Position numbers and translations under genes: made by a program
Assembly (NCBI RefSeq): GCF_031157275.1
Contig: NZ_JAVIFW010000010.1
Coordinates: 1 to 64,000 of the forward strand
DNA: 64,000 nt
Source: Streptomyces sp. LHD-70
Lineage (GTDB): Bacteria > Actinomycetota > Actinomycetes > Streptomycetales > Streptomycetaceae
Direction of reading: 5' to 3'
Notes under the pieces: generated by a model
Databases searched by the model: none
Told to the model about the DNA's origin: nothing
The model's input: only the letters and a program-made list of their open reading frames with translations
Shown: piece after piece, positions 41,005 to 49,681 of the stretch
Position numbering within the stretch: the first letter of the stretch is position 1
How the letters are laid out: each line of letters opens with the position of its first letter

Positions 41005-41787
41005 ATGCGCATCGGACTCTTCGCCACCTGTCTGGGAGACACGCTCTTCCCCGAGGCGGTGAGATCCACCGCTGTCCTGCTGGCCCGCCTCGGCCACGAG
41101 GTGGTGTTCCCGCCGGAGCAGACCTGCTGTGGCCAGATGCATGTCAACACCGGCTACCAGCGGGAACCGGTCCCGCTGGTGCGGGGCTTCGCCGAGCAGT
41201 TCGGCGATCCGTCGATCGAGGCGGTCGTGATGCCGTCCGGGTCGTGTGCGGGATCGGTCCGCCACCAGCACGGGATCGTCGCGGAGCGGTACGGCGACGC
41301 CGCGCTGCGCGCCGGGGTGGCCACCGTGCAGGCCAAGACGTACGAACTGTCGGAGTTCCTCGTCGATGTGCTCGACGCGACCGACGTCGGCGCGTACTTC
41401 CCGTACCGGGTGACCTACCACCCCACCTGCCACTCGCTGCGGATGCTGAGAGTCGGCGAGAAGCCGTTGCGGCTGCTGCGCGCGGTCGACGGGATCGATC
41501 TGGTGGAGCTGCCGGAGGCCGACGCGTGCTGCGGGTTCGGCGGCACCTTCGCGGTCAAGAACGCCGAGACCTCGTCCGCGATGCTCCAGGACAAGATGCG
41601 CCACGTCGCCGCCACCGGCGCCGACGTCTGCACGGCCGGGGACTCCTCCTGCCTGATGCACATCGGCGGCGGGCTCTCCCGGATCAAGTCCGGTACGCGC
41701 ACGCTGCACCTGGCCCAGATCCTCGCCTCGACCCGGAGCACGCCGTACGCCATGCAGGCCGATCACCTGTCGGAGGCCGCACGATGA
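41005..41787 (+). CDS. lutA: L-lactate utilisation protein LutA (cysteine-rich Fe-S subunit)
   Basis: The 260-aa protein has two CCG-type cysteine motifs of LutA/LldE: PEQTCCGQMHVNTGY with a preceding TCLGD, and YHPTCHSLRM with EADACCGFGGTF. These bind an Fe-S or heterodisulfide-reductase-type cluster. LutABC oxidises L-lactate to pyruvate in species without a classical lactate dehydrogenase. First gene of the lut operon, overlapping lutB by 4 bp. Confidence 0.93.
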   Translation: MRIGLFATCLGDTLFPEAVRSTAVLLARLGHEVVFPPEQTCCGQMHVNTGYQREPVPLVRGFAEQFGDPSIEAVVMPSGSCAGSVRHQHGIVAERYGDAALRAGVATVQAKTYELSEFLVDVLDATDVGAYFPYRVTYHPTCHSLRMLRVGEKPLRLLRAVDGIDLVELPEADACCGFGGTFAVKNAETSSAMLQDKMRHVAATGADVCTAGDSSCLMHIGGGLSRIKSGTRTLHLAQILASTRSTPYAMQADHLSEAAR

Positions 41788-43334
41788 GCAGCACCTTCCT
41801 CGGCATGCCCGCCGCCCCGCCCCGCTCCCCGTACGGGACGGGCAACCTGCGCGGCGAGCGGACGTTCCCCGCGGCCGCCCGCGACGAGCTGCGCAACGAG
41901 CAGCTGCGCCGCAACCTCGGCAAGGCCACCCACACCATCCGCGCCAAACGGCTCGACGTCACCGCCGAACTCCCCGACTGGGAGCGGCTGCGGGACGCCG
42001 GCTCGGCGATCAAGACCGACACCATGAACCGACTGCCCGAACTCCTGGAGCAGTTGGAGCGGAAGGTCACCGAGCACGGCGGCACCGTCCACTGGGCGCG
42101 CGACGGAGTCGAGGCCAACGAGATCGTCACGCGGCTCGTCCGGGAGACCGGCAGCGACGAGGTCATCAAGGTCAAGTCGATGGCCACGCAGGAGATCGGC
42201 CTCAACGAACACCTGGAGGCCCAGGGCGTCACCGCGTACGAGACCGACCTCGCCGAGCTGATCGTGCAGCTCGCGGACGACAAGCCGTCGCACATCCTGG
42301 TGCCCGCGATCCACCGCAACCGGGAGGAGATCCGGGAGATCTTCCGCGCCGCGATCCCCGGCGTCGACCCCGGACTCGACTCCGTACCGGCGCACCTGGC
42401 GGCAGCCGCGCGCGCGTATCTGCGCGAGAAGTTCATGACCACCCCGGTGGCCGTCTCGGGCGCCAACTTCGGCATCGCCGAGACCGGCACCCTCTCGGTG
42501 GTCGAGTCCGAGGGCAACGGCCGGATGTGCCTGACACTGCCGCGCACGCTGATCACCGTCATGGGCATCGAGAAGGTGCTGCCGCGCTACCAGGACCTGG
42601 AGGTCTTCCTGCAGTTGCTGCCGCGCTCCTCGACCGGCGAGCGCATGAACCCGTACACCTCGATGTGGACGGGCGTGACTCCGGGCGACGGTCCGCAGGA
42701 GTTCCACCTCGTGCTGCTCGACAACGGGCGTACGGCCGCGCTCGCGGACAAGGTCGGGCGCGAGGCGCTCAACTGCATCCGCTGCTCGGCCTGTCTCAAC
42801 GTCTGCCCGGTGTACGAGCGGGCCGGCGGCCATGCCTACGGCTCCACCTACCCCGGCCCGATCGGCGCGGTCCTCACTCCGCAGCTCGCCGGGATGCACG
42901 CGGCCAAGGACGACCCCAACAGCTCGCTGCCGTACGCCTCCACGCTGTGCGGGGCGTGCTTCGACGCCTGCCCGGTGAAGATCGACATCCCGTCGCTCCT
43001 GGTCGAGCTGCGGCACCAGCACACGGAGCAGTCCGGTACGACGGCGGAGAAGCTGGCCATGAAGGCCGCGGCCCAGGTCATGAAGCGGCCGAAGCTGTAC
43101 ACGGCGGCACAGAAGTCGGCCGGAGCGGGCCGGGTGGTCGCCGGGCGGGACGGCACGATCTCGAAGCTGCCGCCTCCCTTCGACGGCTGGAGCGACAGCA
43201 GGGACACACCGGCGCCGCCCCGGCAGACCTTCCGCGCGTGGATGGCGTCCGCCGAGGGCGCGGCGGCACTGCGGGCGGCAGCGGACGAAGGCGTGCGGAC
43301 CGATGGGTCGCACGAGGACGGAGAGCAGCAGTGA
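41784..43334 (+). CDS. lutB: L-lactate utilisation protein LutB (Fe-S oxidoreductase)
   Basis: ATG 41784 overlaps the lutA stop. The 516-aa product has the LUD domain in the first ~310 residues (GANFGIAETGTLSVVESEGN), then two ferredoxin-type clusters, CIRCSACLNVCP at 331-342 and CGACFDACP at 389-397. The C-terminal tail is Ala/Asp-rich. It transfers electrons from lactate oxidation between LutA and LutC or the respiratory chain. It overlaps lutC by 4 bp. Confidence 0.93.
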   Translation: MSSTFLGMPAAPPRSPYGTGNLRGERTFPAAARDELRNEQLRRNLGKATHTIRAKRLDVTAELPDWERLRDAGSAIKTDTMNRLPELLEQLERKVTEHGGTVHWARDGVEANEIVTRLVRETGSDEVIKVKSMATQEIGLNEHLEAQGVTAYETDLAELIVQLADDKPSHILVPAIHRNREEIREIFRAAIPGVDPGLDSVPAHLAAAARAYLREKFMTTPVAVSGANFGIAETGTLSVVESEGNGRMCLTLPRTLITVMGIEKVLPRYQDLEVFLQLLPRSSTGERMNPYTSMWTGVTPGDGPQEFHLVLLDNGRTAALADKVGREALNCIRCSACLNVCPVYERAGGHAYGSTYPGPIGAVLTPQLAGMHAAKDDPNSSLPYASTLCGACFDACPVKIDIPSLLVELRHQHTEQSGTTAEKLAMKAAAQVMKRPKLYTAAQKSAGAGRVVAGRDGTISKLPPPFDGWSDSRDTPAPPRQTFRAWMASAEGAAALRAAADEGVRTDGSHEDGEQQ

Positions 43335-43960
43335 GCGCACGAGAGACCGTGCTCGGACGGGTACGGGACGCCCTGACCCTCGCGCACCGGCCCGATGTGA
43401 CCGTCCCGCGCGACTACCGCACCGGCCGGACCCTGCCCGACGGCGAACGGCTCGCCCTCTTCGTCGACCGGCTCATGGACTACCGGGCCCAGGTGCACAC
43501 CTGCACGGCCGACCGCACCGCCGAGGTGATCGCCGACGTGCTGCGCGAGCGCGGAGCGCGGAAGGTCGGGGTGCCCGCGGGGCTCGACCGGGGCTGGCTC
43601 GCGGCGTACGACGGTGAGGTGCGCGAGGACGCGGCGGAGATTCCGGCGCCCCAACTCGACGCGCTGGACGGGGTGGTGACAGCCTCGGCGGTCAGCTGCG
43701 CGGAGACCGGCACGATCTTCCTCGACGGCTCGGCCGACCAGGGGCGGCGGGCGCTGTCGCTCGTGCCCGACCTTCATGTGTGCGTCGTCGACCTGTCGTC
43801 GGTGGAGGCGGGCGTGCCGGAGGCCGTGGCGCGGCTCGTGCCGCAGCGGCCCACGACCCTGATCAGCGGGCCGTCGGCCACGTCCGACATCGAGCTGGAA
43901 CGCGTCGAGGGCGTGCACGGCCCGCGCGTCCTGGACGTGGTGATCCGCACGGACGCGTGA
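43331..43960 (+). CDS. lutC: L-lactate utilisation protein LutC (LUD domain)
   Basis: GTG 43331 overlaps the lutB stop. The 209-aa protein is a single LUD domain with VTASAVSCAETGTIFLDGSA and the closing TTLISGPSATSDIELERVEG. It completes the lutABC set, so the whole pathway for L-lactate to pyruvate is encoded beside its permease and regulator. Confidence 0.92.
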   Translation: MSARETVLGRVRDALTLAHRPDVTVPRDYRTGRTLPDGERLALFVDRLMDYRAQVHTCTADRTAEVIADVLRERGARKVGVPAGLDRGWLAAYDGEVREDAAEIPAPQLDALDGVVTASAVSCAETGTIFLDGSADQGRRALSLVPDLHVCVVDLSSVEAGVPEAVARLVPQRPTTLISGPSATSDIELERVEGVHGPRVLDVVIRTDA

Positions 43961-44529
43961 GCGCGCGGGGAACGGGGCCGGGAGCCGGGCGAGGCGCGGG
44001 GCGAGGCGCGGGGCGGGGTGCGAGGGCGCGTGCCCGCCACCCCGCCCCGACGGAACAAGAGCCTCCGGCCGGTCAAGCCTTCACCCCATGAACGTGCACA
44101 GACGGTTCCGTGGCGCTTGTGTGTCAGACCCTGACGGACCGTCATGAAGGCTGGACCGAGCGTCGATTGCCGGACAGAGTCTGCGGCGGAGCAGAACCGG
44201 CCGACGTTGATGTTTAGTGGTCGCTCGCCCGCGCGATCGAGGTGTGCGGTAGGGCGAATTTGAGCCACGGTGACATGTGGAGCCACAACGGCCCCAAGGG
44301 TTACGCGGAATCCCATCTGTCTCAAGAATCCCGCTGGTCGAGCCGTGTTGAGGGGCCGCAAAGCGGAGCGCCCGTCTCGATGGCTGAGACCAGGGGTGGC
44401 TCGTCGGCCGTAGTGGCGAAAAAGCGTCCTTCACACTAGGTAGGAGACCTGCCAAGGTCAACAGGCATATGAGTCCTACAAGTTCATCCGGCACGCGCCC
44501 GCGTCGCGCCCCGTGGGTTGGAGGAGCAC
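43961..44529. other. 569-bp intergenic stretch
   Basis: Starts with a low-complexity G/C run of GCGAGGCGCGGG-type repeats (43985-44025) just after lutC. The rest shows no coding frame with a ribosome site or family match. It probably holds the lut terminator and the promoter of the P450 gene. Confidence 0.5.
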
Positions 44530-45909
44530 ATGTCCGTTGACGCCTCGATAGCCTGTCCACAATCCGTTCCCCCGCAACAAGCACAGCAGTCGGTTCCGGC
44601 CGAATCTGCCGAAGCGGCGCCGCCGCCGGCGCCCGATGCCACGCGCCAGGTGGCCGTGCTCCTCTCCCGGTTACGTTCAGCACGCAAATTCGGGGACGGG
44701 CAGAGCAACCCCTGGCCGGCCTACGAGAAGCTGCGCGAGTGCGGCGACGTCGTGCCGTCCCCGTGGGGTGGCGTGATGGTCACGTCGTACGAGGCCGCCA
44801 GCACGGTGCTGCGCGACCGCTCGTACCGCACACCGGACCTCGAATGGCGTCTGCAGCAGGGCGAGCCGAGGTGGACGTCCCCCGCCTCCACCGAGTTCAG
44901 CCAGATGATCATGCTCCTGAACGCCCCCGAGCACACCCGGCAGCGCCGCGTGCTCGGCAATACCTTCGACCGTGGCACAATCGACCAACTCGGCGCAGTA
45001 GTTGGTGGGTTGGTGGACGGTGTCCTCGACGAGCTCGAAGTCAGGATGAAGGAGGACGGCGAGGCCGACTACGCGGACATCGTCGGCGACGGCCTCCCCG
45101 TGGCCGCCGTAGGACGCTGGCTCGGCGTGCCCGCCGCCGACTACCGCAACCTCCGCGACTGGACGCACGGGCAGGCCTGGTCGCAGGAACTCTTCCCCAC
45201 GCCCGCCCAGTTGGCCGTCGCCGACGAGTCCGCCCTGAACCTCAAGGCGTACTTCGAGGACCTGGTGGCCGAACGCACCAAGTCGCCCGGCGAGGACGTA
45301 CTCTCCTCCTGGATCCGTGCGTGGAGCGAGGTGGAGAAGGACCCCCAGCAGGCGGCGGAGATCGTGCAGCGGCTGGCAACCTTCAGCATCATGGCGGGAC
45401 TTGAGACGACGTCCAACCTCCTCAACGCCGCGATGTGGCTCCTCGACCGGCATCCGGACCAGGCCGACTGGCTCCGATACCACCCCGAAGGGATTCCCGC
45501 AGCGACTGAGGAGATTCTTCGATATGACCCCGCGGTGTCGATAACTACTCGTGTAGGGTCCCGCAGTGACTCTCTGTCAGATGTTGCCGTAGGCAAGGGG
45601 CAGTTGGTGTACGTGTGCATAGGCTCGGCACATCATGATCCGAGGTTCATAGCCGACCCCGATCGCTTCGATGTGCGACGCCCCGGGCCCTCCCGGCATC
45701 TGGCCTTCGGCCAGGGTGCCCACTTCTGTCTCGGGGCCGGACTCGGCAGGCTGGAGGGCCATGTGCTGCTCCGGAAGCTGCTGACCCGCTTTCCCACACT
45801 GCGGGTGGTGTCCGAGCCGCGCTGGGAGCCGAGGGTGGCGTTCCGGCGGATGGCCAGTCTGCGGGTGGGCCTCGCGCCCAAGCCGCGCTTCTACTCTTTC
45901 GGAGCGTGA
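44530..45909 (+). CDS. Cytochrome P450
   Basis: ATG 44530 has GGAGGAG upstream. The 459-aa enzyme has a canonical I-helix (AGLETT), K-helix ExxR (EILR at 328-331) and heme loop FGQGAHFCLGAG with Cys at residue 400. The first ~45 residues are an Ala/Pro-rich extension with no membrane anchor. It is directly followed, with a 4-bp overlap, by an enoyl-CoA hydratase-like gene, and 0.8 kb further by a conservon. A redox partner is not encoded nearby; substrate unknown. Confidence 0.93.
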   Translation: MSVDASIACPQSVPPQQAQQSVPAESAEAAPPPAPDATRQVAVLLSRLRSARKFGDGQSNPWPAYEKLRECGDVVPSPWGGVMVTSYEAASTVLRDRSYRTPDLEWRLQQGEPRWTSPASTEFSQMIMLLNAPEHTRQRRVLGNTFDRGTIDQLGAVVGGLVDGVLDELEVRMKEDGEADYADIVGDGLPVAAVGRWLGVPAADYRNLRDWTHGQAWSQELFPTPAQLAVADESALNLKAYFEDLVAERTKSPGEDVLSSWIRAWSEVEKDPQQAAEIVQRLATFSIMAGLETTSNLLNAAMWLLDRHPDQADWLRYHPEGIPAATEEILRYDPAVSITTRVGSRSDSLSDVAVGKGQLVYVCIGSAHHDPRFIADPDRFDVRRPGPSRHLAFGQGAHFCLGAGLGRLEGHVLLRKLLTRFPTLRVVSEPRWEPRVAFRRMASLRVGLAPKPRFYSFGA

Positions 45910-46691
45910 CGATGGACCAGCAGACCCTTTCCCTGGACCTGAAGACCCTCGACGTCACCGAGCGTGGCGCAGCCCTGCACGTACGCATGCGCCGCGAGGG
46001 CGCCAAGAACGTCGCCGACGAGGCCCTCCTCGACGACCTCGAGGACGTACTTGCACACCTGCGGAAACGCCCCGACCTGCGCGTGATGGTGCTCGCGGGC
46101 GAGGAGACGGAGTTCTGCCTCGGCGGCGACCGCCACGAACTGGAGTCCCTGGCCGAGGCCGACAGCACCGGCGAGGCCGTCCTCCGGGTCGCCGAGAAGG
46201 CCCGACGCGTCTGCGAGGCCCTGGAGTCCGCCGACGTGGCCACCATCGCCGCCGTACGCGGACCCGCCGTGGGCGCAGGAGTGGCCCTGGCCCTCTACTG
46301 CGACCTGCGCGTCGGCACCGCCGACTGCACCTTCCGGATGCCCGAACTCGGCCTCGGACTCCCGACGGCCTGGGGCGGCGCGCTGAGCCGGCTGATCGCC
46401 GAGGTCGGCGCACCCCGTATCCGGGAAATGGTGCTGACCTGCGACGTCGTGGACTCTGCACGAGCCCTGGAGTGGTCGCTGCTGCACCGCGTAGCAGCCG
46501 ACTCCACGGAACTCGACAAGATCGTCGACCGGTGGGCACGCACCATCGCACGCCGTTCACCCGCCGCACTGCGTGGCACCAAGGCTCTGATGCGCGCATA
46601 CGGGACCCCCGCCCGTAGCGGCGACCTCACGGGACTCGACGGCTATCTCCTGGCAACGGCCCTCAACGGCCGCCAGGCGAAGGGGCGTTGA
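45906..46691 (+). CDS. Enoyl-CoA hydratase/isomerase family protein
   Basis: The 261-aa crotonase-fold protein begins with GTG 45906 in a GTGA overlap with the P450 stop. Crotonase blocks are present: VMVLAGEETEFCLGGDRHEL (oxyanion-hole strand), VAAVRGPAVGAGVALALYCD, and LGLGLPTAWGGALSRLIAEV. The acidic catalytic residues of classical hydratases cannot be confirmed by eye. Coupling to the P450 suggests a shared pathway, for example modification of an acyl-CoA. Confidence 0.88.
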   Translation: MTMDQQTLSLDLKTLDVTERGAALHVRMRREGAKNVADEALLDDLEDVLAHLRKRPDLRVMVLAGEETEFCLGGDRHELESLAEADSTGEAVLRVAEKARRVCEALESADVATIAAVRGPAVGAGVALALYCDLRVGTADCTFRMPELGLGLPTAWGGALSRLIAEVGAPRIREMVLTCDVVDSARALEWSLLHRVAADSTELDKIVDRWARTIARRSPAALRGTKALMRAYGTPARSGDLTGLDGYLLATALNGRQAKGR

Positions 46692-46742
46692 GTGTGAGGA
46701 ATCGATTAGACGAAGGAGGATGGGCCGAGGGGCCCTAGAGCG

Positions 46743-48335
46743 ATGATCCAATACCTTGGGCAGCAGGACTGGGTGTTCTGGTGCCTGATCGGGGCCATGG
46801 TTGTCCTCGTGGTGCTCGCACTGCGAGGGCACAATGTGGCCCGCGTTCAACGCAAGCGCAGCGCCGAGGCGATGGCGCAGCGACAGCGGAGGGACGACGC
46901 GGCACGCTTCCTGCTCGAGAACTACCTGCCGCGCCTCGCGAACCCCAACGAGACCCCGCCCCCGTTCCAACTCCCCGAAGCCTTCGGCTCGTTGGCGGGC
47001 AGCGACTTCGAGCATGACCTGCGGGTCATCGCCGAGTGGTTCTCGCAGCTGAGCGACGTCGCCCGGGACCGCATGGGCGAGTCCCTGTGGAAGCTCCTCA
47101 AGGTCATCGGCGAGAGCTTCCTGGCCCGCGGCTCCGAGCAGCAGAAGACCATCAGCGACCTGGAGCGGATGCTCCAGGACCCCCGGCTCCTCGAAGCGCT
47201 GATGAAGGTCGACCACCGCACGTCGTACTTCCTCCGCAAGGCGAGGAACATCGTGGTGCTCTGCGGCGGCTTCCCCGGCCGCTCCCGGGTACCCGAGACC
47301 GCGACGGACGTCGTCCGCGGTGCCACCGGCTACATCCGCGGCTTCACCCGCGTACGCCTCGTCAACGAGCTGGACGTCGGCGTGGCCGCCCACGCGGTCA
47401 ACCCCATCGTGCACGCCGTGGCCGAACTCCTCGACAACGCCGACCAGTTCAGCAACCCCGAGCAGCCCATCGAGGTCGAGCTGGAGCGCCTGCCCAACGG
47501 CGTGGCCATCTCCGTCGACGACCGCGGTCTCGGCATGGCCCCCAAGAAGGTCCAGGAGGCCAACGAACTCCTGTCCCGCCCCCCGGCCCTGGACATCGAG
47601 GAGCTCGCCGAGGAGCCCAGCTTCGGCTTCCGCGTCGTCGGCCAGCTCGCCCAGCAGTACGGCTTCTCCGTCGGCCTCAAGACCAGCCTCTACAAGGGCG
47701 TACGAGCCGTCATCATGCTGCCCAACGCGCTGCTCACGCAGATGCCCGAGAGCGCGCCCAAGCAGGTGCCCGGCGTGGCCCCGCAGCGCCCCATGGACGT
47801 CCTCAACGGCCATGCCGCGGCGGCCCCTTCGACCGCCGCACCGCTCACCGCGGCCACCGAGGAGCGCCCCGCCGTGGCGCCCCCGCCGCCGCCCGCGCCC
47901 AGGCCCGCACCGGCCCCGCGACCCGCGCCCGCGCCGATGCCCGCACCCCGGCAGGAGCCCACGCCCACGCACGCGCCGATGCAGTCCACCGAGCCCGCGC
48001 ACACGCCCCCGCCCGCGCCCGAACCCCCGCGCCCGCACACGCCGTCCACCACCCGTGACTGGAGCGCGGCGCCCGGCCCCGAGTCGCCCACCGAGGCCGA
48101 CCGGAGCGAGGGGACCGCGCCGCCCGGCACCGGCGACCTCGGCACCACATCGGGCGGACTGCCGCGGCGCCGCCGCAAGGCACCGGCCGTGGACGCGCGA
48201 CTCCAGGACGGCGACGTGCAGCCTCCCCGCTCCGCGGAGGAGACCGCGCGCCGTATGGCTGCACTGCAGCGGGGCAACCGTGAGGGCCGTGTCAGCAGCA
48301 CGGCAGACGAGCACAAGGGGACGACAACTTCATGA
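46743..48335 (+). CDS. cvnA: Conservon sensor-like ATPase (CvnA), first conservon
   Basis: The 530-aa protein has one N-terminal membrane span (WVFWCLIGAMVVLVVLAL), a helical region with KVDHRTSYFLRKARNIVVL, and a histidine-kinase-type ATPase with N box AVAELLDNADQFS (about residue 225) and DDRGLGMAP. The C-terminal ~200 residues are Pro/Ala-rich and disordered. CvnA proteins act at the head of a four- or five-gene signalling unit that resembles a eukaryotic GPCR/G-protein assembly. Coupled to the roadblock gene by an ATGA overlap. Confidence 0.9.
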   Translation: MIQYLGQQDWVFWCLIGAMVVLVVLALRGHNVARVQRKRSAEAMAQRQRRDDAARFLLENYLPRLANPNETPPPFQLPEAFGSLAGSDFEHDLRVIAEWFSQLSDVARDRMGESLWKLLKVIGESFLARGSEQQKTISDLERMLQDPRLLEALMKVDHRTSYFLRKARNIVVLCGGFPGRSRVPETATDVVRGATGYIRGFTRVRLVNELDVGVAAHAVNPIVHAVAELLDNADQFSNPEQPIEVELERLPNGVAISVDDRGLGMAPKKVQEANELLSRPPALDIEELAEEPSFGFRVVGQLAQQYGFSVGLKTSLYKGVRAVIMLPNALLTQMPESAPKQVPGVAPQRPMDVLNGHAAAAPSTAAPLTAATEERPAVAPPPPPAPRPAPAPRPAPAPMPAPRQEPTPTHAPMQSTEPAHTPPPAPEPPRPHTPSTTRDWSAAPGPESPTEADRSEGTAPPGTGDLGTTSGGLPRRRRKAPAVDARLQDGDVQPPRSAEETARRMAALQRGNREGRVSSTADEHKGTTTS

Positions 48336-48739
48336 GTGACACGACGAGCAAGCCCGCGTGGATGCTGCGCAGCCTCCTCGAGATCCCCGAGGTCCTGCAC
48401 GCGGTGCTGCTCTCCCGGGACGGCCTCATGCAGGCCCGCACCGAGGAGATCAGCAAGGACGAGGCGGACACCTACTCCGCCGCCATGTCCGGCCTCGCGT
48501 CACTGTGCCAGGACCCGATCTTCAGCGGCGGGGCGCACAACCCCTGGCTCCAGACGATGATCGAGTTCGACTCGCGGTACGTCTTCGCCATTCGTGCCGG
48601 AGCGGGTGCCTACCTGGGTGTGTCGACGACGGCCGCGGTGGACATCGCCGCCATCAGCCGCCGGATGCAGGAGCTGGTCGGCCAGATCGGGCACGAGATG
48701 GCCGTAGCGGACCGGCAGGGCTTTGGCTACCACGGATGA
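48332..48739 (+). CDS. cvnB: Roadblock/LC7 protein (CvnB), first conservon
   Basis: The 135-aa protein shows the roadblock fold: SLLEIPEVLHAVLLSRDGLM, then ADTYSAAMSGLASLCQ and a beta-sheet VFAIRAGAGAYLGVSTTAAV. Roadblock proteins bind and regulate small GTPases, here the CvnD encoded two genes on. Overlaps both neighbours by four bases. Confidence 0.92.
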   Translation: MSDTTSKPAWMLRSLLEIPEVLHAVLLSRDGLMQARTEEISKDEADTYSAAMSGLASLCQDPIFSGGAHNPWLQTMIEFDSRYVFAIRAGAGAYLGVSTTAAVDIAAISRRMQELVGQIGHEMAVADRQGFGYHG

Positions 48740-49095
48740 GCGCACCGGACGACAGCTCACTGGTCCGCTCTTATGTCATCACCGGTGGGCGAGCCAAGCC
48801 GTCGAGAGCGGACATCGACGTCATCACCCTGATCAAGGCGACCGCAAGCAATGAGCCCCTGCACCGGCTCAACCGCGAGAAGCGCGCCATCACCGAACTC
48901 TGCCGGGGCGGCGCGCTGATGACGGTCGCCGAGGCAGCGGGCTACCTCAACCTGTCGGTGGCGCTGACCAAGGTGCTGGTCGCTGACCTCGTCGACGAGC
49001 AGCTCATCACCACCCGCACGTCGCCCACCAGCACCCCCGCCACAGACAGAACCCTCCTGGAGGAGGTCCTCAATGGGCTCCGCGCCCGTCTCTAA
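48736..49095 (+). CDS. cvnC: DUF742 protein (CvnC), first conservon
   Basis: The 119-aa protein has the DUF742 start SLVRSYVITGGRAKPSRADI and a winged-helix-like C-terminal half (MTVAEAAGYLNLSVALTKVL, VADLVDEQLITT). DUF742 proteins are the third conservon component. Its 3' end overlaps the GTPase gene by 23 bp. Confidence 0.92.
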   Translation: MSAPDDSSLVRSYVITGGRAKPSRADIDVITLIKATASNEPLHRLNREKRAITELCRGGALMTVAEAAGYLNLSVALTKVLVADLVDEQLITTRTSPTSTPATDRTLLEEVLNGLRARL

Positions 49096-49681
49096 GCAGC
49101 CCATATATCTGGCCGACACCGTGCAGGTGGCCACGAAGATCCTGGTCGCGGGGCACTTCGGCGTCGGCAAGACCACGTACGTGGGAACCCTGTCCGAGAT
49201 CGACCCGCTCCGTACCGAAGAGGTCATGACGGCCTCCAGCGTCGGCTACGACGACCTGGTCGGCCTCCCCGACAAGAAGACCACCACCGTCGCCATGGAC
49301 TTCGGCCGGCTCACGCTGAGCCCCCGCCTCGTCCTGTACCTGTTCGGCGCCCCCGGCCAGGAGCGCTTCCGGCGCCTGTGGCAGGACCTGGCGTACGGCG
49401 CACTCGGCGCCCTCGTCCTCGCCGACACCCGCAACCTCGCCGAGTCGTTCCCGGTGTTCGACCGCGTCGAGGAGTTCGGACTGCCGTACGGCGTCGCCGT
49501 GAACCACTTCGCGAGCGGGCGCAGGTTCGACGAGGCCGAGGTCCGGGACGCGCTCGACCTGCACCATGACACCCCGTTGGTCACCTGCGACGCACGTGAC
49601 CCCCAGTCCTCCACCATCGCCCTGATCCGCCTCGTGGAACACCTCCACGAGCGGGCCGTACACCAAGAGAGCTTCCGGTGA
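49073..49681 (+). CDS. cvnD: Conservon GTP/ATP-binding protein (CvnD), first conservon
   Basis: The 202-aa protein has a Ras-like layout: P-loop GHFGVGKTT at residues 27-35, G3-like LYLFGAPGQERF, and a G4-like VAVNHF in place of NKxD. CvnD proteins are small GTPase relatives controlled by the roadblock partner. The next gene, a P450, starts in its stop codon. Confidence 0.92.
   Translation: MGSAPVSKQPIYLADTVQVATKILVAGHFGVGKTTYVGTLSEIDPLRTEEVMTASSVGYDDLVGLPDKKTTTVAMDFGRLTLSPRLVLYLFGAPGQERFRRLWQDLAYGALGALVLADTRNLAESFPVFDRVEEFGLPYGVAVNHFASGRRFDEAEVRDALDLHHDTPLVTCDARDPQSSTIALIRLVEHLHERAVHQESFR

Noticed and set aside
46557..48314. A 585-codon minus-strand open frame across the first conservon
   Set aside because: It is the mirror of cvnA and the enoyl-CoA hydratase, Gly/Arg/Val-rich without any motif.
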